A DNA stretch of 64,000 nt from Marthasterias glacialis (taxonomy: Eukaryota; Echinodermata; Asteroidea; Forcipulatida; Asteriidae). The stretch lies in assembly GCA_911728455.2 (NCBI GenBank), contig OU452219.1, forward strand, positions 5,826,320 through 5,890,319. The letters are read 5' to 3'. Positions 1 to 12,100 of the stretch are shown piece by piece. Numbering within the stretch: the stretch's first letter is position 1; each line of letters opens with the position of its first letter. The translations under genes were made by a program, and so were the position numbers. The notes under the pieces were generated by a model. The model had not been told where the DNA came from and did no database searches. It worked only from the letters and a program-made list of their open reading frames with translations.

Positions 1-618
1 CTTCTTCTTCTTCTTCTTCTTCTTCCTCCAACATGTCATCCTCTGCCTCCTTTTGTCTCTTATATAACTCCTTTGTTTCCTGCTCATCCATAAATGTCAT
101 CAGAATACTAGAGAACTTCAAGTCACTTTGGTTGACCGGGGTTTCCAACCCTTTCACCTCCTCATCTGTCATATATTGCCCAACATACTCCTCAAACATA
201 AGCGGGTCTCTGTCCTTCATTGCCTTGTCCCCAAAGTACTGTCCCTCTTTCTCAAGTTGTTTTAGAGCTTCATAGCGGCGGTTTCTTACTCCCATACGTG
301 ACTTCCTGGTGCTCAGCCGTCTCCTCGCCTCCTTCAGATAGAAATCAATCTCGTACTCCCCGAAGAGCTGGTCGAAACAATCCAAGTCCTCCTCACGGAG
401 AAAGGAGTGGAAGCGCTCCAGGAAGATGGCCGGTTTGTGGTCCAGGAGTTCCGACAGAATGCTGAGCTTTTCTTTTGCAGACAAATCTTCCTCACCCCGC
501 TGTTGGTTTTTGATGCGCGCTTTGCTGGCTGCAATATGAACAAGCATTCTTTGTCTGGCATCAGGGCTATGGTCTACATCTTCAGTAGGGTGGATGTCGC
601 AGTTGGCTGAGGTGTCAC
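1..618 (-). CDS. CCDC97: CCDC97 exon 2 (partial, runs off the left edge)
   Basis: The acceptor is attgcag|GTGACACC, read on the minus strand at 618. The frame stays open for 205 codons to the window edge. It carries the diagnostic blocks RNRRYEALKQL and EEYVGQYMTDEE and ends in an acidic run. The (CTT)8 microsatellite at 1-25 is therefore coding and specifies polyglutamate. Confidence 0.9.
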
Positions 619-1821
619 CTGCAATTGGACATTGAAATGGGTTTTATTTCAAAATTGAGTTACAACTATTAACAAACCCTCATATGATCAATGTGTTTCT
701 TGACAAAATCCACCCATGCCCAAAGATGCTAACTACAGCTGCATTTTTAGGCCCGATGCACAGATTATAGCCATTGCCCAAAGGTGCTTCGATGAGAGTG
801 GTAAACTTGAGAAGCAACCAGCTGTGCTCAACTGCTATGGAATTTGGGCTAAAGTGGGAAAAAGATAGCTGGGTCTCAACCTTAGTCAATTTCTGTATTG
901 GCAATAGACCTTATGCAAATGACGTCAATATGAGCATTTAGTACAGGAACTTGCTGAGGTCAAAAAAGCTACACTGCACGTTTGATGCAGCATTTGACTT
1001 CAGAGATGGCGGAGGATGCATAAGGTCTATCTGTGGCATTGTTGGAGTACACATACAAATACAATAACAGGAAAGTGTGGCATGGTTTACCTCACCGTTG
1101 CATGCATACATGTAGTAGTACTAGTAGTATATGGTAGATTTTGATGCACTTTGGAGTATGCATGCACAGTACAGGAGGGTTAAATAGTAGTAATGACATT
1201 AATTAGAAACAGTTGCTGGGAGAACAAGCAAGACATGATGCCACTTGCCATGCAGCGGCACAGCCACCGGTGGGACACGTGTCCCCCATAAAATATCTGT
1301 GCTCCCTCTAGGTGCCCCCCATGAAGAATATTCAGATACAGTAATTCATTAAAAGAACATGGTACCTTGCCCCCCCCCCCCACCCCACCCAATGCAAAAA
1401 GCAATGCCCCCCTCCCTCGTGCTCCAAGGAAAAAAATCCTGGCTATGCCGCTGTTATATTGTAGCTGTATGTACTACTGTACTAATACTACTTTACTAAA
1501 ATACTAAATACTACTGACACTGGCGTAAGGCTACTCCTAAAAAATGTTTTTTTATGATGTTGTTGGGGGCCAACCTACCTGGGCTAGGGGCCTACCATTG
1601 CAAATTCGACTGTCACTTTTACTGTGTCAGCCTGTGAATGTGATTGGCTAAATCATGGCTAAATTAACTATTCTATTCTATTTCATTCTATTTGGAACAC
1701 GATGAATGACTTCACATATAATTTAACATGTTCCATTTTCACTCTCAATTATCATTACCTCCATGTACTCACCTTCAAAACATTCCTCTCGGCTGTCATT
1801 CTCATTAGAAATTGAAGCCAT
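1..1821 (-). CDS. CCDC97: CCDC97 gene, 5' part (coiled-coil domain-containing protein 97), cut by the window edge
   Basis: Two minus-strand exons join in phase: exon 1 (1821 down to 1773) and exon 2 (618 down to 1, continuing outside). They encode the first 222 residues. The match to CCDC97 is clear from the conserved core: a helical segment around HKPAIFLERFHSFLREED, the arginine-rich RNRRYEALKQLEKEGQYF block, the FEEYVGQYMTDEE block, and then a run of glutamates encoded by the CTT repeat at the window start. Human CCDC97 is about 343 residues and has the same order, including the Glu-rich stretch, so roughly the last third is missing here. From established knowledge the protein is nuclear and has been reported with the SF3b part of the U2 snRNP; its exact role is not settled. 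The ATG at 1821-1819 is the only in-frame start supported by the splice join. The gene faces away from WDPCP. Confidence 0.9.
904..1030. mobile_element. MITE family A, copy 1
   Basis: A 127-bp element with perfect 14-bp terminal inverted repeats, ATAGACCTTATGCA on the left and TGCATAAGGTCTAT on the right. It contains a CRE-like TGACGTCA core at about 920. Relatives sit at 7912-8426 (interrupted by a SINE) and 25187-25362. No coding capacity, so probably a non-autonomous DNA transposon. Confidence 0.75.
1255..1450. repeat. C-tract-containing dispersed repeat
   Basis: A stretch with cccccat, a C13 run near 1369-1381 and a closing 'ctggctatgccgc' motif. It resembles low-copy C/G-tract repeats at 32206-32572 and 40901-41302. 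The boundaries are approximate. Confidence 0.35.
1773..1821 (-). CDS. CCDC97: CCDC97 exon 1 (start codon exon)
   Basis: Residues 1-16 plus one base. ATG is at 1821-1819 and the donor is GAAG|gtgagt (plus strand actcac at 1767-1772). The leftover G joins GT at the start of exon 2 to give Gly. The short acidic and Ser-rich N-terminus is poorly conserved, so identity rests on the phase-compatible join. Confidence 0.8.
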
Positions 1822-3138
1822 TTTGTTTTCTTGTCCAAATTTTAATTTACCCAATAAAAGGATACGAACTACATTGGCACAGTGGAATGCGCTTCAGTCT
1901 GTCCTGCCGTGAGTTCAAAATAGAAATATCGCGCATTTTCAAGAATGAGCCGATCAACATAATTCGCATCCTTTTAGTGTTAATGTTTATATTGGAGATG
2001 TGGGTGCACGTACCGCACGGCCGCGGAGAGGGGATGAATTCAAGCAGAGCTGCTTTCGGAAAGTGATGGTTTTATTCGGTGACAGTATCATTTGATTCAA
2101 TTTTTTAACGAGTTAGTCAGGTAGGGTTATACATCAACTAGTTATATTTATTACTTTAAATGTTAAGTAATTGTGGTTATATGTCGATTTACATTTTGGA
2201 AATTATAGACAGTCATTGAGTGACTGAACTTGACACTGTGTGTGTCTGCGTTTAGTCCGAGTTGCTGGATCATACAATTACAAATACATCGCCCTTTTTT
2301 TATTTTATACATTTTGGACATTATCTGGCGTATGTAGGGTCCGAGCGAACTCCCATCAAAACTTGGTACCTGTGTCCGTCAGACAGGGTCAGGAGTGACA
2401 TAAAAAATGCTCCAAAATTCTTACAAATACAATATGCTTTAAACTCACCTGAAGTACGCAGGAGTGAGGAGATGTTGCCGGTGTCAATATGATGGTCAAT
2501 TGTGACAGTTTCTCAAAAAAGGAGAAATTTTTGGCTGAAAACATGAACGGTATTACAGGTCGAAGAAGTGTGCAAAGATGAAACTTCCATTCGCATGGCC
2601 AAGAGTAACAAATTAGTACACTCCCTATTACTTCCATTTCAAACTTCAGCCGGGGCTAAACAGTTTTTGATTATTTTTTTCTTCTATTTAATTATTATTT
2701 TACCTTAATTTATTCTTAATTTTGGCATTTTGGTTCCAGCCTTCATTGGGGGGAGTTAATAGCCCTCAAACTCTGATATGGCTACGGAGCACTTGCAGTT
2801 TAAAATCCTCTGCGGAGTAGCCCTACTGAAAAAAAGAAACACAACTTAGATTATAAATGAGCTTTAAAAAAAATGAAATTCAAGAATAATTTAAAAAAAG
2901 AAAGAAGATTATTCGTATCTACCCCCATAACCATACCATGTAGAAACACAATACCAAAGTGGAATGGCCAGGCTTAGTTCATGCACCTTCTGTGAAAGAT
3001 TATGTACGCATGTTTTGTTTAAAATGTATATTTTATGTGTGTATTTTTTTGGCCTTCCCAGATAACCATCTGAAGACGAACCTATTTTGACCAATCAGCT
3101 TTCCATATAATGGTTTCAAACTAGTGCTCAGAGCTGGG
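1822..3138. promoter_or_regulatory. Intergenic region between divergent CCDC97 and WDPCP, candidate bidirectional promoter
   Basis: 1317 bp separate the two start codons. It contains both 5' UTRs and presumably both promoters. An inverted CCAAT-type motif (accaatcag) lies about 45 bp upstream of the WDPCP ATG. I see no clear TATA box and no X-box that I can defend. The middle (2100-2900) is AT-rich with no recognisable repeat. Confidence 0.45.
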
Positions 3139-3199
3139 ATGGCAAACTGCATGGTGGAACTTCACATCTGGTCTCTGAAGTCATCGGTTACAATTAGAG
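3139..3199 (+). CDS. WDPCP: WDPCP exon 1
   Basis: Residues 1-20 plus one base, containing the conserved VELHIWSLK. ATG 3139 gives the same N-terminal spacing as vertebrate WDPCP. A second Met five codons in is the only alternative. Donor G|gtgagg; the leftover G joins AC of exon 2 to give Asp. Confidence 0.85.
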
Positions 3200-6100
3200 G
3201 TGAGGGCAGAGAAGACAAAACTAACAACGAAAGAACTAAAAGATTTACTGACTGATGTACACTTAAATCAATTTTGAGGTGATCAAAGAAAAATTGACTG
3301 AGCCCCAGTCAGTTTGTCTTTGTTCACCCCAAAATTGATTTAACAACTTCACCCAGTCAGTTTCCCTTGAGGTTTATTGCTTGATGTACATTTACATACA
3401 GACAGGGAGCTCAACCGAAATGCAGTCTCTATCGGAAGATACTGAAACAGAAAATCTTCATCAAAAAACTCTTAACCCTTCCAAAATCTTTCAGGGACAT
3501 CTTGAGGATTTGGCAATTCCGTGAAAATAATCTCATCAGGCTGGACTGGAAAAAGTTGAAGATTCCTGGCGGGAACTGGTTAGGGATCCTACATAAAGTC
3601 ATATTGGAGGGATGAGGCAATCCTGTTGGTAAGTGATGACGTTTTGGGGCCGGAAGTGCAATATAAATGAATGGTATACTAAAAATGAGCATTCGTTACA
3701 CTGCACTTCCGGCTCCAAAATGTCATCACTTACCAACAGGATTTAAGGCGTGTCGTGGCCGAGTGGTTAGTGCGTCGGACTCAAGCTCTGGTGGCTGAGT
3801 CATCGGAGTGTGGGTTCGAGTCCCAGTCATGACACTTGTGTCCTTGAGCAAGACACTTAACCATAATTGCTCCGTAAAGGTTGGGGAGGTAGAGCCTTCT
3901 GCTCTACCAGCCAGGCTTCTGATGGATGATACCCAAGCCTACATCCTTACGGACTGTAAAGGGGGTAACTCTGTTTCAGCCCCGGGAGTAGGTGGCAACG
4001 GCCCCTGGAAAAACAGTTGATTAGTAGCCCACACCTCGAGTGGCTTACTGGCCTTGTGTGTCTGGCGACTTCCATTAAAAAAAAAAAAAAAAAGAAAAGG
4101 ATCCTACATGAACTCATATTGGTTGATTTTGGAGGATTGAGGCAAAAGGGATCCTACATACACTCATATCGGGTTTTTTTTTCAAGCATTGAGGCTGGCT
4201 TCTGCAGGAAGTATCTTAGGATAAGGGGAATAGTGTTTTTTCAAGAAAAAGGCATGACTTTAGTTAATAGATCTTCACTAATTGGAAGCTGGAACTTTTG
4301 TCGGAGTCAAAAAGAAAAGGGATTAATTACTCTTTGGGAAACTACATTTAGGGCCTACAGAATTCATAAAAATAACTTGCTAATCTTTCCAAAATATGAT
4401 TTTCTTTTAGACATTGATGTTGGTTGTCACACGTATCATGATAAAGGAGAGACTGGTAAGTTGCCTAACCCAAACCCCCTTTATAATACATTTGTAGATC
4501 ATAGTGTACATTGCAGCCTAAATATTGTTCTTCGACTTGTAACTTTTTAAAATTTGTATAGTATGCTTTATCCCCGATGTAATTATTACATTTATTAAAA
4601 AAACTGTTGCAGTAACCGTTGCTAATTACATAATTCGAGCTGTCCTTTTTTTCACCGGGCATGTTCGATGGTCTAGTTGGTCGAATCCTACCCAAGTAGT
4701 ATGTCTATGGATTTTTGTCCAAAGGACTCAGGAAAGAAGTGAGAGTAGGCCTGCAGACTCAAATGTTCTCTCCAAACGAATGATTTCATCTGTTCTTTGT
4801 TATGTCCTTTTGATGTATGTTGTAAAATAACTGTCATACAAATTGATTATTTATCGTACAAAATTTATTTTTGGTATTCCTTGCATTATATTGCATCAAA
4901 TCTTCCCTAATTCCAAAATGATTAAATCTGACTGTATACATATAAGTTGTATTTTTAGTTTAGAGATATCTTTCGCAACTGAACAGTTTTCTGCAGAACG
5001 AATCAACAGTAAACTAAGGAATCTACAGAAACCTGTAGATTCGAAACGAATCCACTATTAAATGTAGATTTGTGAAACAAATTTGCACTTTCCCCAATAG
5101 CGTGATGTCCAGGCCCAATGCTTTATGAGTAAGGGCAAGGCAGTTTTTCTTTAGTAGAGGGCATTTCTATGAGGGAAATGTAAATTTGTACTGAAACAAG
5201 GGGCACCAAGGCATTTACCAGGGGGCATGGAGGGCATGCCTTTGTTGCCTCACTCAGGCCTTGATGTCATAGAAATAGTTTGAGCCTAAAGACTCATCCA
5301 TTGCGGGGATACTTTTTATTATTTAAACTTTGAGGTTTTTTTCCTTCTTATTTTCCCCCCTCTCCTCTGCAGTTGTTTCAGGATACCTTGACCAGAAGCA
5401 GCAGTATTCAGAAAGTGAGTTGACAGTAAATTACCTCCTACATATTCATATGAAGCAATCAACGCATCACATTACCATCAATGCAATGTGATTAATGTGA
5501 ATTGACCACTTGCCATTGTTTGTACATATTACAGCAATAGTTTTAGAAAGAGTAAGTTCATTTCCATTCTCCAGCTTTCAATGAACGAACCGTCAAACCA
5601 ACCTGTTCAAAGTTCATCAAGTTACGTCAGCCTGTTTCAGTGAAAAACAATGAGAAAAAAACAGTATGTTTTGCTCTGTATTTTGTGCACATTCATATTC
5701 AGGTTTGTTTCAGTTTCGGTAATTGGAATGAGCAATAGTGATTTGGGCTGGTCTTCAAATGCCATTTTCTTGTCTTTGACTGTAGTGCAGAACTCAGAGA
5801 GCTTTCAGATTGAAATTAATATCGTTTTGTTTTTACATGGGCCCAATTTCATGAATCAGTTCACTGGTAAGCAATCTTTTGTGCTTAATGTAGCAGAAAA
5901 ATGTGTATTTCATTAACGATTGATGAGATTTTACAACGCGTGTACGTGTTCACAACAGTTTTGCATTGTTGCGTCACACATCTGGGCGCGATTTCAAAGA
6001 GAAAAATAAGTGGTAATAGGTTCTTATTTCTTCTTTACAGGTAGAGATTTGCTATGGATGCCCAAGAACAGACGACCCGATAAGTTGAGAGATCTTCTGA

Positions 6101-9100
6101 AGGAAGCTGAGGTGAGCCAGTATCATTGTAACTCACAGACCTCAGAAATGTAGCGTGTCGTGGCCAAGTGGTCTGGCGCACCAAATTCAAGCTCTGGTGG
6201 CTGAGTCACTATGTGGGTTCGAGTCTCGGTCCCGGCACTTGTGTCCTTGAGCAAGACACTTAACTATGATTGCTCCTTGGCGTTTATGTCCTAATGCAAC
6301 TCACTACGGAATCTTAGAGTGACCATCCGTGTTTATGTCCTAACTTGAGGATGCTGCCGAGTAACGAAGTAGAAGTAGAAATGTTTTTATTTCTCTGTGG
6401 AATATGTGTACTTTTGAAATTAAGAAATTTTCTGTAGTAATTTCAATATTTTAAAACTATTTTGTATTATTTACACGCAGAATGTGTTTTGTTTTACCTC
6501 AACAAGTCAGAAGAGTGCTGAAAAACGGAAACTTCAGTTTTAATTGGCCAATAGTGCCCCCGTAAGAAAAATGTTGCCCCCCTAAGATTTTACCCTAGTT
6601 AAAGCGCTGGTATTAATATCAAACCATATATTAAGCCTGAAAAATGTAATGTGAAAAAATACCATTTCATGGGCCCTTTAATCTAATGGTTGTGACATCT
6701 GTGTTGATAAATTGTCTGTTTATTTTGTAGGACTTGTTAGCTTCCAATCAGGTAGTCTTCACCAGATGGAGGTCAAGACGACAACTTCAGGTAAACAATT
6801 CATTCACGGGGAGAAAAATGATTTCCCAATATAAAAAGACTAACTGTGGCATAGGCACGGGTTGAAAAGTGGAGGGGGGGTGGGGGAGAATGATTTTTAA
6901 AATAAAGCCACACTTGCCAATACGACATCTGTTGCGCACAAAATCACCTAGGCCCAACACATTTAAGGCCCAGCACATGGTAAGTTTGTTCCATTTCCAT
7001 CGGAATGAAACAAGAAATGATGTGTATTTTCTAATGTGTATGCAATGTGTGTATGTGTTTGGAGACAAGCCCTTCACTTAGTTTTTCACTGCTTGGAAAT
7101 ATTTAGGTGGGATGATTCTATTTTTGCAATAGATGGTATCAAGTAGATATTAACTGTACATGTCAAGCCCCAACTTGAGTAAACTGCCCCAACTTGAGTA
7201 CGCTCTAGTATAACTCAAGTTGGGTCTGCCCCCAACTACAGTTCGGACCAGTGAAACTGTACTTTGTACTGGCCCATCTGCAGTTGGGACTTTCATCAAT
7301 AACAAGATTCAAACTGGCTGCTTGTCACAGGGTACACTCGGTGATCTAGTGTCAAGACATCCGCTCTAGAATGGCAGGAGTTATTGGTGTAGTATGCCTG
7401 GGGATTTTGTTTTTTCCCCACAGGACTCGAGGTGGGCACTGAATATATAGAGAGATTGTGTGACCCCAGGAAAAGTTCATTTGGCAGCCATGTTGGGTCC
7501 AGCCATGTTGGGTCCAGCCATGTTGGGTCCAGCCATGTACAAACTCAATGGCTGACGCGCGTCTGCTGAATGATATCCAGCTTCTGTTAGTGCAGGCAAC
7601 ATTAGAAAAAGGTCTCGGGTGGCGTCACCTGAAACCTCTCTATAGTGCTTATCACACATCGGTGTCGGATAGAAACAAAAATAAAAGTTAACAGACTTTC
7701 ATCAAGTTGGCCAGGGTTACTGACAAAACCTCTTGCCCTCTTGACCCTATCCAGGTAATGCTGAGTAATTGTATCCTGCTGTCTTTCCAAGTATCTGCTC
7801 ACAGCGGTGATGTTGAACGAATCCTCATCGACAGGTCTCTTCAAGGCAAATTCTGCTCGGAGACGATCAATAATGGTACGAAAAAAACAAGTGTGATGTG
7901 TTTTCATGACAATAGACCTATAAATAAACATGATGTCATTTGAGTAGGGTGCCCTCAGTGGTCAAAGGAAGATTACTCGCCATCTTGTGCGCAACATGCA
8001 CATAGACGTGTGTTTCCATTGTTTCATCATCTTTTTACCTCCAAGATGGTAGCGTGTTGTGGCCGAGCGGTTTAGTGCATCGGACTCAAGTTCTGGTGGC
8101 TAAGTCATCAGGATATGGGTTCGAATCCCGGTCATGACACTCGTGTCCTTGAGCAAGACACTTAACTATAGATGCTTCAAATAGGGGAAGAGGCAATTAT
8201 GTTTGTCTGGCAACAGATTCGTAACCATTCCTGTTCATAGCTGTGCTGTGAAGAGACTCGTGTGTATATCTCTCCATGTCTTGTTTCTGCGCATTGGGGC
8301 AGGTTTCTATCCCTTCAAAAAAAAGTAGCCCACACCTCGAGTGGCCTTTGGGCCTTGTGATGGGCGAACTTCATAAAAAAAACAAAGAAATAAAAAAAAA
8401 CTTAAAGATGTCTATGCATAAGGTCCATGCCCATATTTCCTTATGTTAGAAATTTTGAATCGGTCTTGTTTGAGTGAAGATTGTGTTGTTTCCCTCTCCT
8501 GTAAAAGCAGCCGTCGTCACAGAGTCTTTCATCGTCTGCACCTTCCCGGACAAACCTAAACTTGGGTTTGCTTTCTTCAGCAAGAGACCCACATCAGGAC
8601 AAGACTTTTCAAAGAAAATGGACAAGATTTCCACCTATGATCCAAAGGTAAGGATATTATTGCGCATTCGTAACTGATAAGATTTGCCAGTAAATTGACC
8701 GACCATTTGGAACTATCTGTACTGTGTTATGCACTCATCACATGATGTCACTATTGCAGGGTGTCATAGTGCATCTAGCACTCGAAATCATTTGGATGAT
8801 ATTGTCAAACCTTTTTCCCCCAAAGAGATGCGTTACACAACAGCATTTTGTTAGTGGAGTGTCATGGCCGACCGGTTCAGAGCATTGGACTCAAGTTCTG
8901 GTGTTGTCAGAGTTTGGGTCGGGGTCCCGGTCATGAGACACTCAACCATAATTGCTTCGTCCTTCCGATGGGATGTTAAGCTGTAGGTTTCATGTGCTGT
9001 GTATTAAAAGCACTTAAAAGAACCCGGTACACTTATTGTCAAGAGAAGCGGCTCGCTCCGGTGTTTCAGAGTTGGCTGCAGATTGTGACGCATCACTTTG

Positions 9101-12100
9101 TAAACCCTAACAAGGTGCCTATATAAATGGTTCTCATAATTCAAACTCAGCATACATGTTGTTAAAATAATAAGTGCTTGAGATGCCCCTAGATGAAGCA
9201 CTTCATGCAGGGATGCCAGTTTTCCTGCTATTGTTGGAATTCCAGCTTTTTCATGTTTGGTTATCTGATCTATAAATCTGGTTATCTGTCTTTCATCAGG
9301 CTGGAAAAAAAATCCTTTGCAGCGCATGATCATATATCTGATAGATATTCTTGGTTATCAAGACACTTAGAAAAAATTGTCAATATGCTCGCGTAATGCA
9401 GAGGGCATATGCTCCCGTTTTGTGGTCGTTGTGAAGCGCCCTCTAGGGTTTGAGGGTTCTTTAGTGCATGCAAATGTATGAGATAACAAAGACTATCCCA
9501 TGTGCGTGAGCGATGTGTGTGTGTTGTGTGAACAACAGAGACGTGACGGCAGTTTGTTGTGCATTAATCAAAATGTGGTCGTTGCGTTTCACCGCCGAGC
9601 ATTTTCTGAATTGTTTTACTTATCTTACTCAATTTTGGCTACCAAAATAAAAGATGGAAAAGGTGTGGATTTGAACAAAAAAACACTGATAGTGTAAAGA
9701 ACATGTGTGTAGAGAATTCATGTAGTATTAATGAATTGTATACTGTAACACTCCATGCAAAAGTTGTATATTACATGTACATGTACATGTACATTGTAAT
9801 GTCTGCGCATGTATGCAAATAATTTCCAGCTCAGGTGCAAAGAGCTTCTGGCATCCCTGTACAGAAGAGCTGAGTATTGATTATAATTTTGTTCTTACTT
9901 TTGTTTTGAACTGCAGGTAACACATACAGACCTTCCTGGTGTGAAGATCAAACGTGACAGAAAGTTGTCAGTTAACGTCAATCAGGAATGGGTGAGTAGA
10001 ATTCACAGTGTCTTGGTATTAGAGCCCTTGCCGTCTTCCAAACCCTCTGTTTTACACTCATCTTTTTGTTTCCTTGTGTAACATTTTGATAATAGTGGAT
10101 ATTTATATAGCGCCGTTGTCCACCAATTTTGATGTTTTGACAATATTACCCCGTGCACTGGGCCATTTATTTCATTTAAACCATCTCAGCACCTTTTGGA
10201 ATACACAGCCGGTGATGGTAAGTAAGTAGTGCATCAAGCTAAATCAATCACAAGAACCACTTCTGTCCTTTACTCCTGGGTGAAAAAAAGCAAATTTATT
10301 TAAGTGTCTTGCTCAAGGATACAAGCATCATGACTGGGACTTGAACCAAAACTCTGATGTCTCAGCCACCAGAAATCATTAAAAAAAAAAATTTTTAATG
10401 AAAAAGTCATAGCACAGATTCAGATTTGAATGTCGTTTTGGTATGTGGTGTCTGCTTATTTTGCTTTGCTACATTACACATTGCTATTCAAAATCTTGCG
10501 AAAAACCATTACCTCCCCTACAGTGTATTTCATTGTGTTTTTACTGTGTATTCATTGCATTTCTTTATTTATATATGTTTCTCTATTGCCACATTTTATG
10601 TTTAATTTCTTATAGTAATTCATTTTTTTTTTATGTCACCTTACTATGTACTTTTTTTATATATGTACATAAATATTTGTTTTATAGTATATATTTTTAA
10701 TTCTTGTTTTTCATTCATTCCTGTAATTGGCTGCTTGTCTGCTGTTGGTTTGGTCAATAAATAAATAAAAATTACTTGTAATATCTTACGAAATCCTTCA
10801 ACCGCCCCCCCCCAGCTCACCTATTACCAATAAATAAAAACTTTTAAATGTCACCAGATAAAATGATATTGTTATGTGTTTGGGCTTCAGCCGAACACCT
10901 CTTGTTTTTGTTTGACTTTTTCTTTCCGAACACCTAGTGGTTATAATGTCACAAAACACTACCTGTCTAATTTTGATTGTTTTGATTGTACCTAGGTGTT
11001 AGTATGGTACAGCACGGGTCGAGATGATGCATCGGTATGGCCTTGGTCACCAATGACAAGTGACAAAGAGAGGGCAAACATATTCCTGTACGGAGTTAAC
11101 GGGTGAGTTAGATCTGACTACATTGAGCCCTTGGGAATCCATCCCCTTGTTTTGCCTGAATTTGATGGATTAACCTTGCAAAGCCAAGCTCGTATTTCAA
11201 TTGGGCCATGTTTACCATTCTTATCCAAGTGATACTTCGTGGAGGCAACGGAGACATTCACCTACATGTCCCTGGTCATTGCCTTTGTGCTCTTAAAACA
11301 TTCCAGTAGAAATTTATAATTTTCTCATAGAGGTGCCCTTTATCAAGCAGAAAATGCCTTGGTGCCCCTGCCCTTTCAAGAACGAAGCAATCAGACCTGC
11401 GAGTCTAAACACTTCGGGTTTTAAGTTTTCATATAATGGTGTATTCTATCTTTAAAACTGATGTATATGCATTTGAGTTCCATGGGGGTTAGGTTAAGGT
11501 AAAAAACAAAAGTAACAATTTTTAGCATCTATAATTACTCGTGGCTTTAGTTAACTTCTAATTCATGGCTACTCCATTATTATTGACTTCACTTGATAAA
11601 ATCACTGTAGCTCCCAATTCTCTTAAGGGGTTGTGGGTGACAAGATTACTTTGTTTTAATGTAGAACTTACCGATGTCCACATGTCCATTCAAGCTTGTC
11701 CGTGTTGGTAATAAGGTGCAATGTTTTTTTCCTGTTTTTTTCTGTAGCCCATTATTACTTCTGCTTGTTTCTCTTGTCTTGTGTTTACAGGTCCAAGCTG
11801 GAAGAGCTGTGTTTTGTCAGCACTGAGTACGAGCCTCTCAGTGTTGCATTCAGGTACAGTAAATTATCTCAAGATCAGAGACAAATAAATGGTTCACATG
11901 CTTTTGTTCTTCAGCACATACCTCCTGTCCCTCTAATAGACCGATCCATTAAGCCCCGCCTACCTTAGCAACTGCCTAGCAACAGCACATGGTGTGACCT
12001 TCTTGCCACGATCGCAGCGGTGGTTGGTTCAGTTGCGGCCACACACACGTATCGGATACACACATGAATATGGTTTTCGTGAACGGCATAGATTTAGTTT

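Larger units (their letters stand above)
619..1772 (-). other. CCDC97 intron 1
   Basis: An 1154-bp intron with GT-AG ends. It holds one perfect terminal-inverted-repeat element (904-1030) and a C-tract-rich repeat around 1255-1450 whose ends resemble those of other C-tract elements in the window. No other coding sequence is seen. Confidence 0.75.
3200..4410 (+). other. WDPCP intron 1
   Basis: 1211 bp. It contains a near-perfect palindrome (3264-3342), a MITE (3620-3742) directly followed by a SINE (3749-4099), and three copies of a motif 'ggatcctacat...actcatat' around 3587, 4098 and 4148 that the two insertions separate. Confidence 0.7.

Noticed and set aside
334-561. Minus-strand open frame of 75 codons inside CCDC97 exon 2
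   Set aside because: Wrong frame; the true CCDC97 frame is conserved and open through the same bases.
1812-2066. Plus-strand frame with GYELHWHS resembling the WDPCP start
   Set aside because: It overlaps the CCDC97 start codon, and the real first exon (VELHIWSLK at 3139) fits in phase with exon 2.
3749-3840. A real tRNA-Ser gene
   Set aside because: The A and B boxes are good, but the acceptor stem does not pair and a SINE body with A tail follows.
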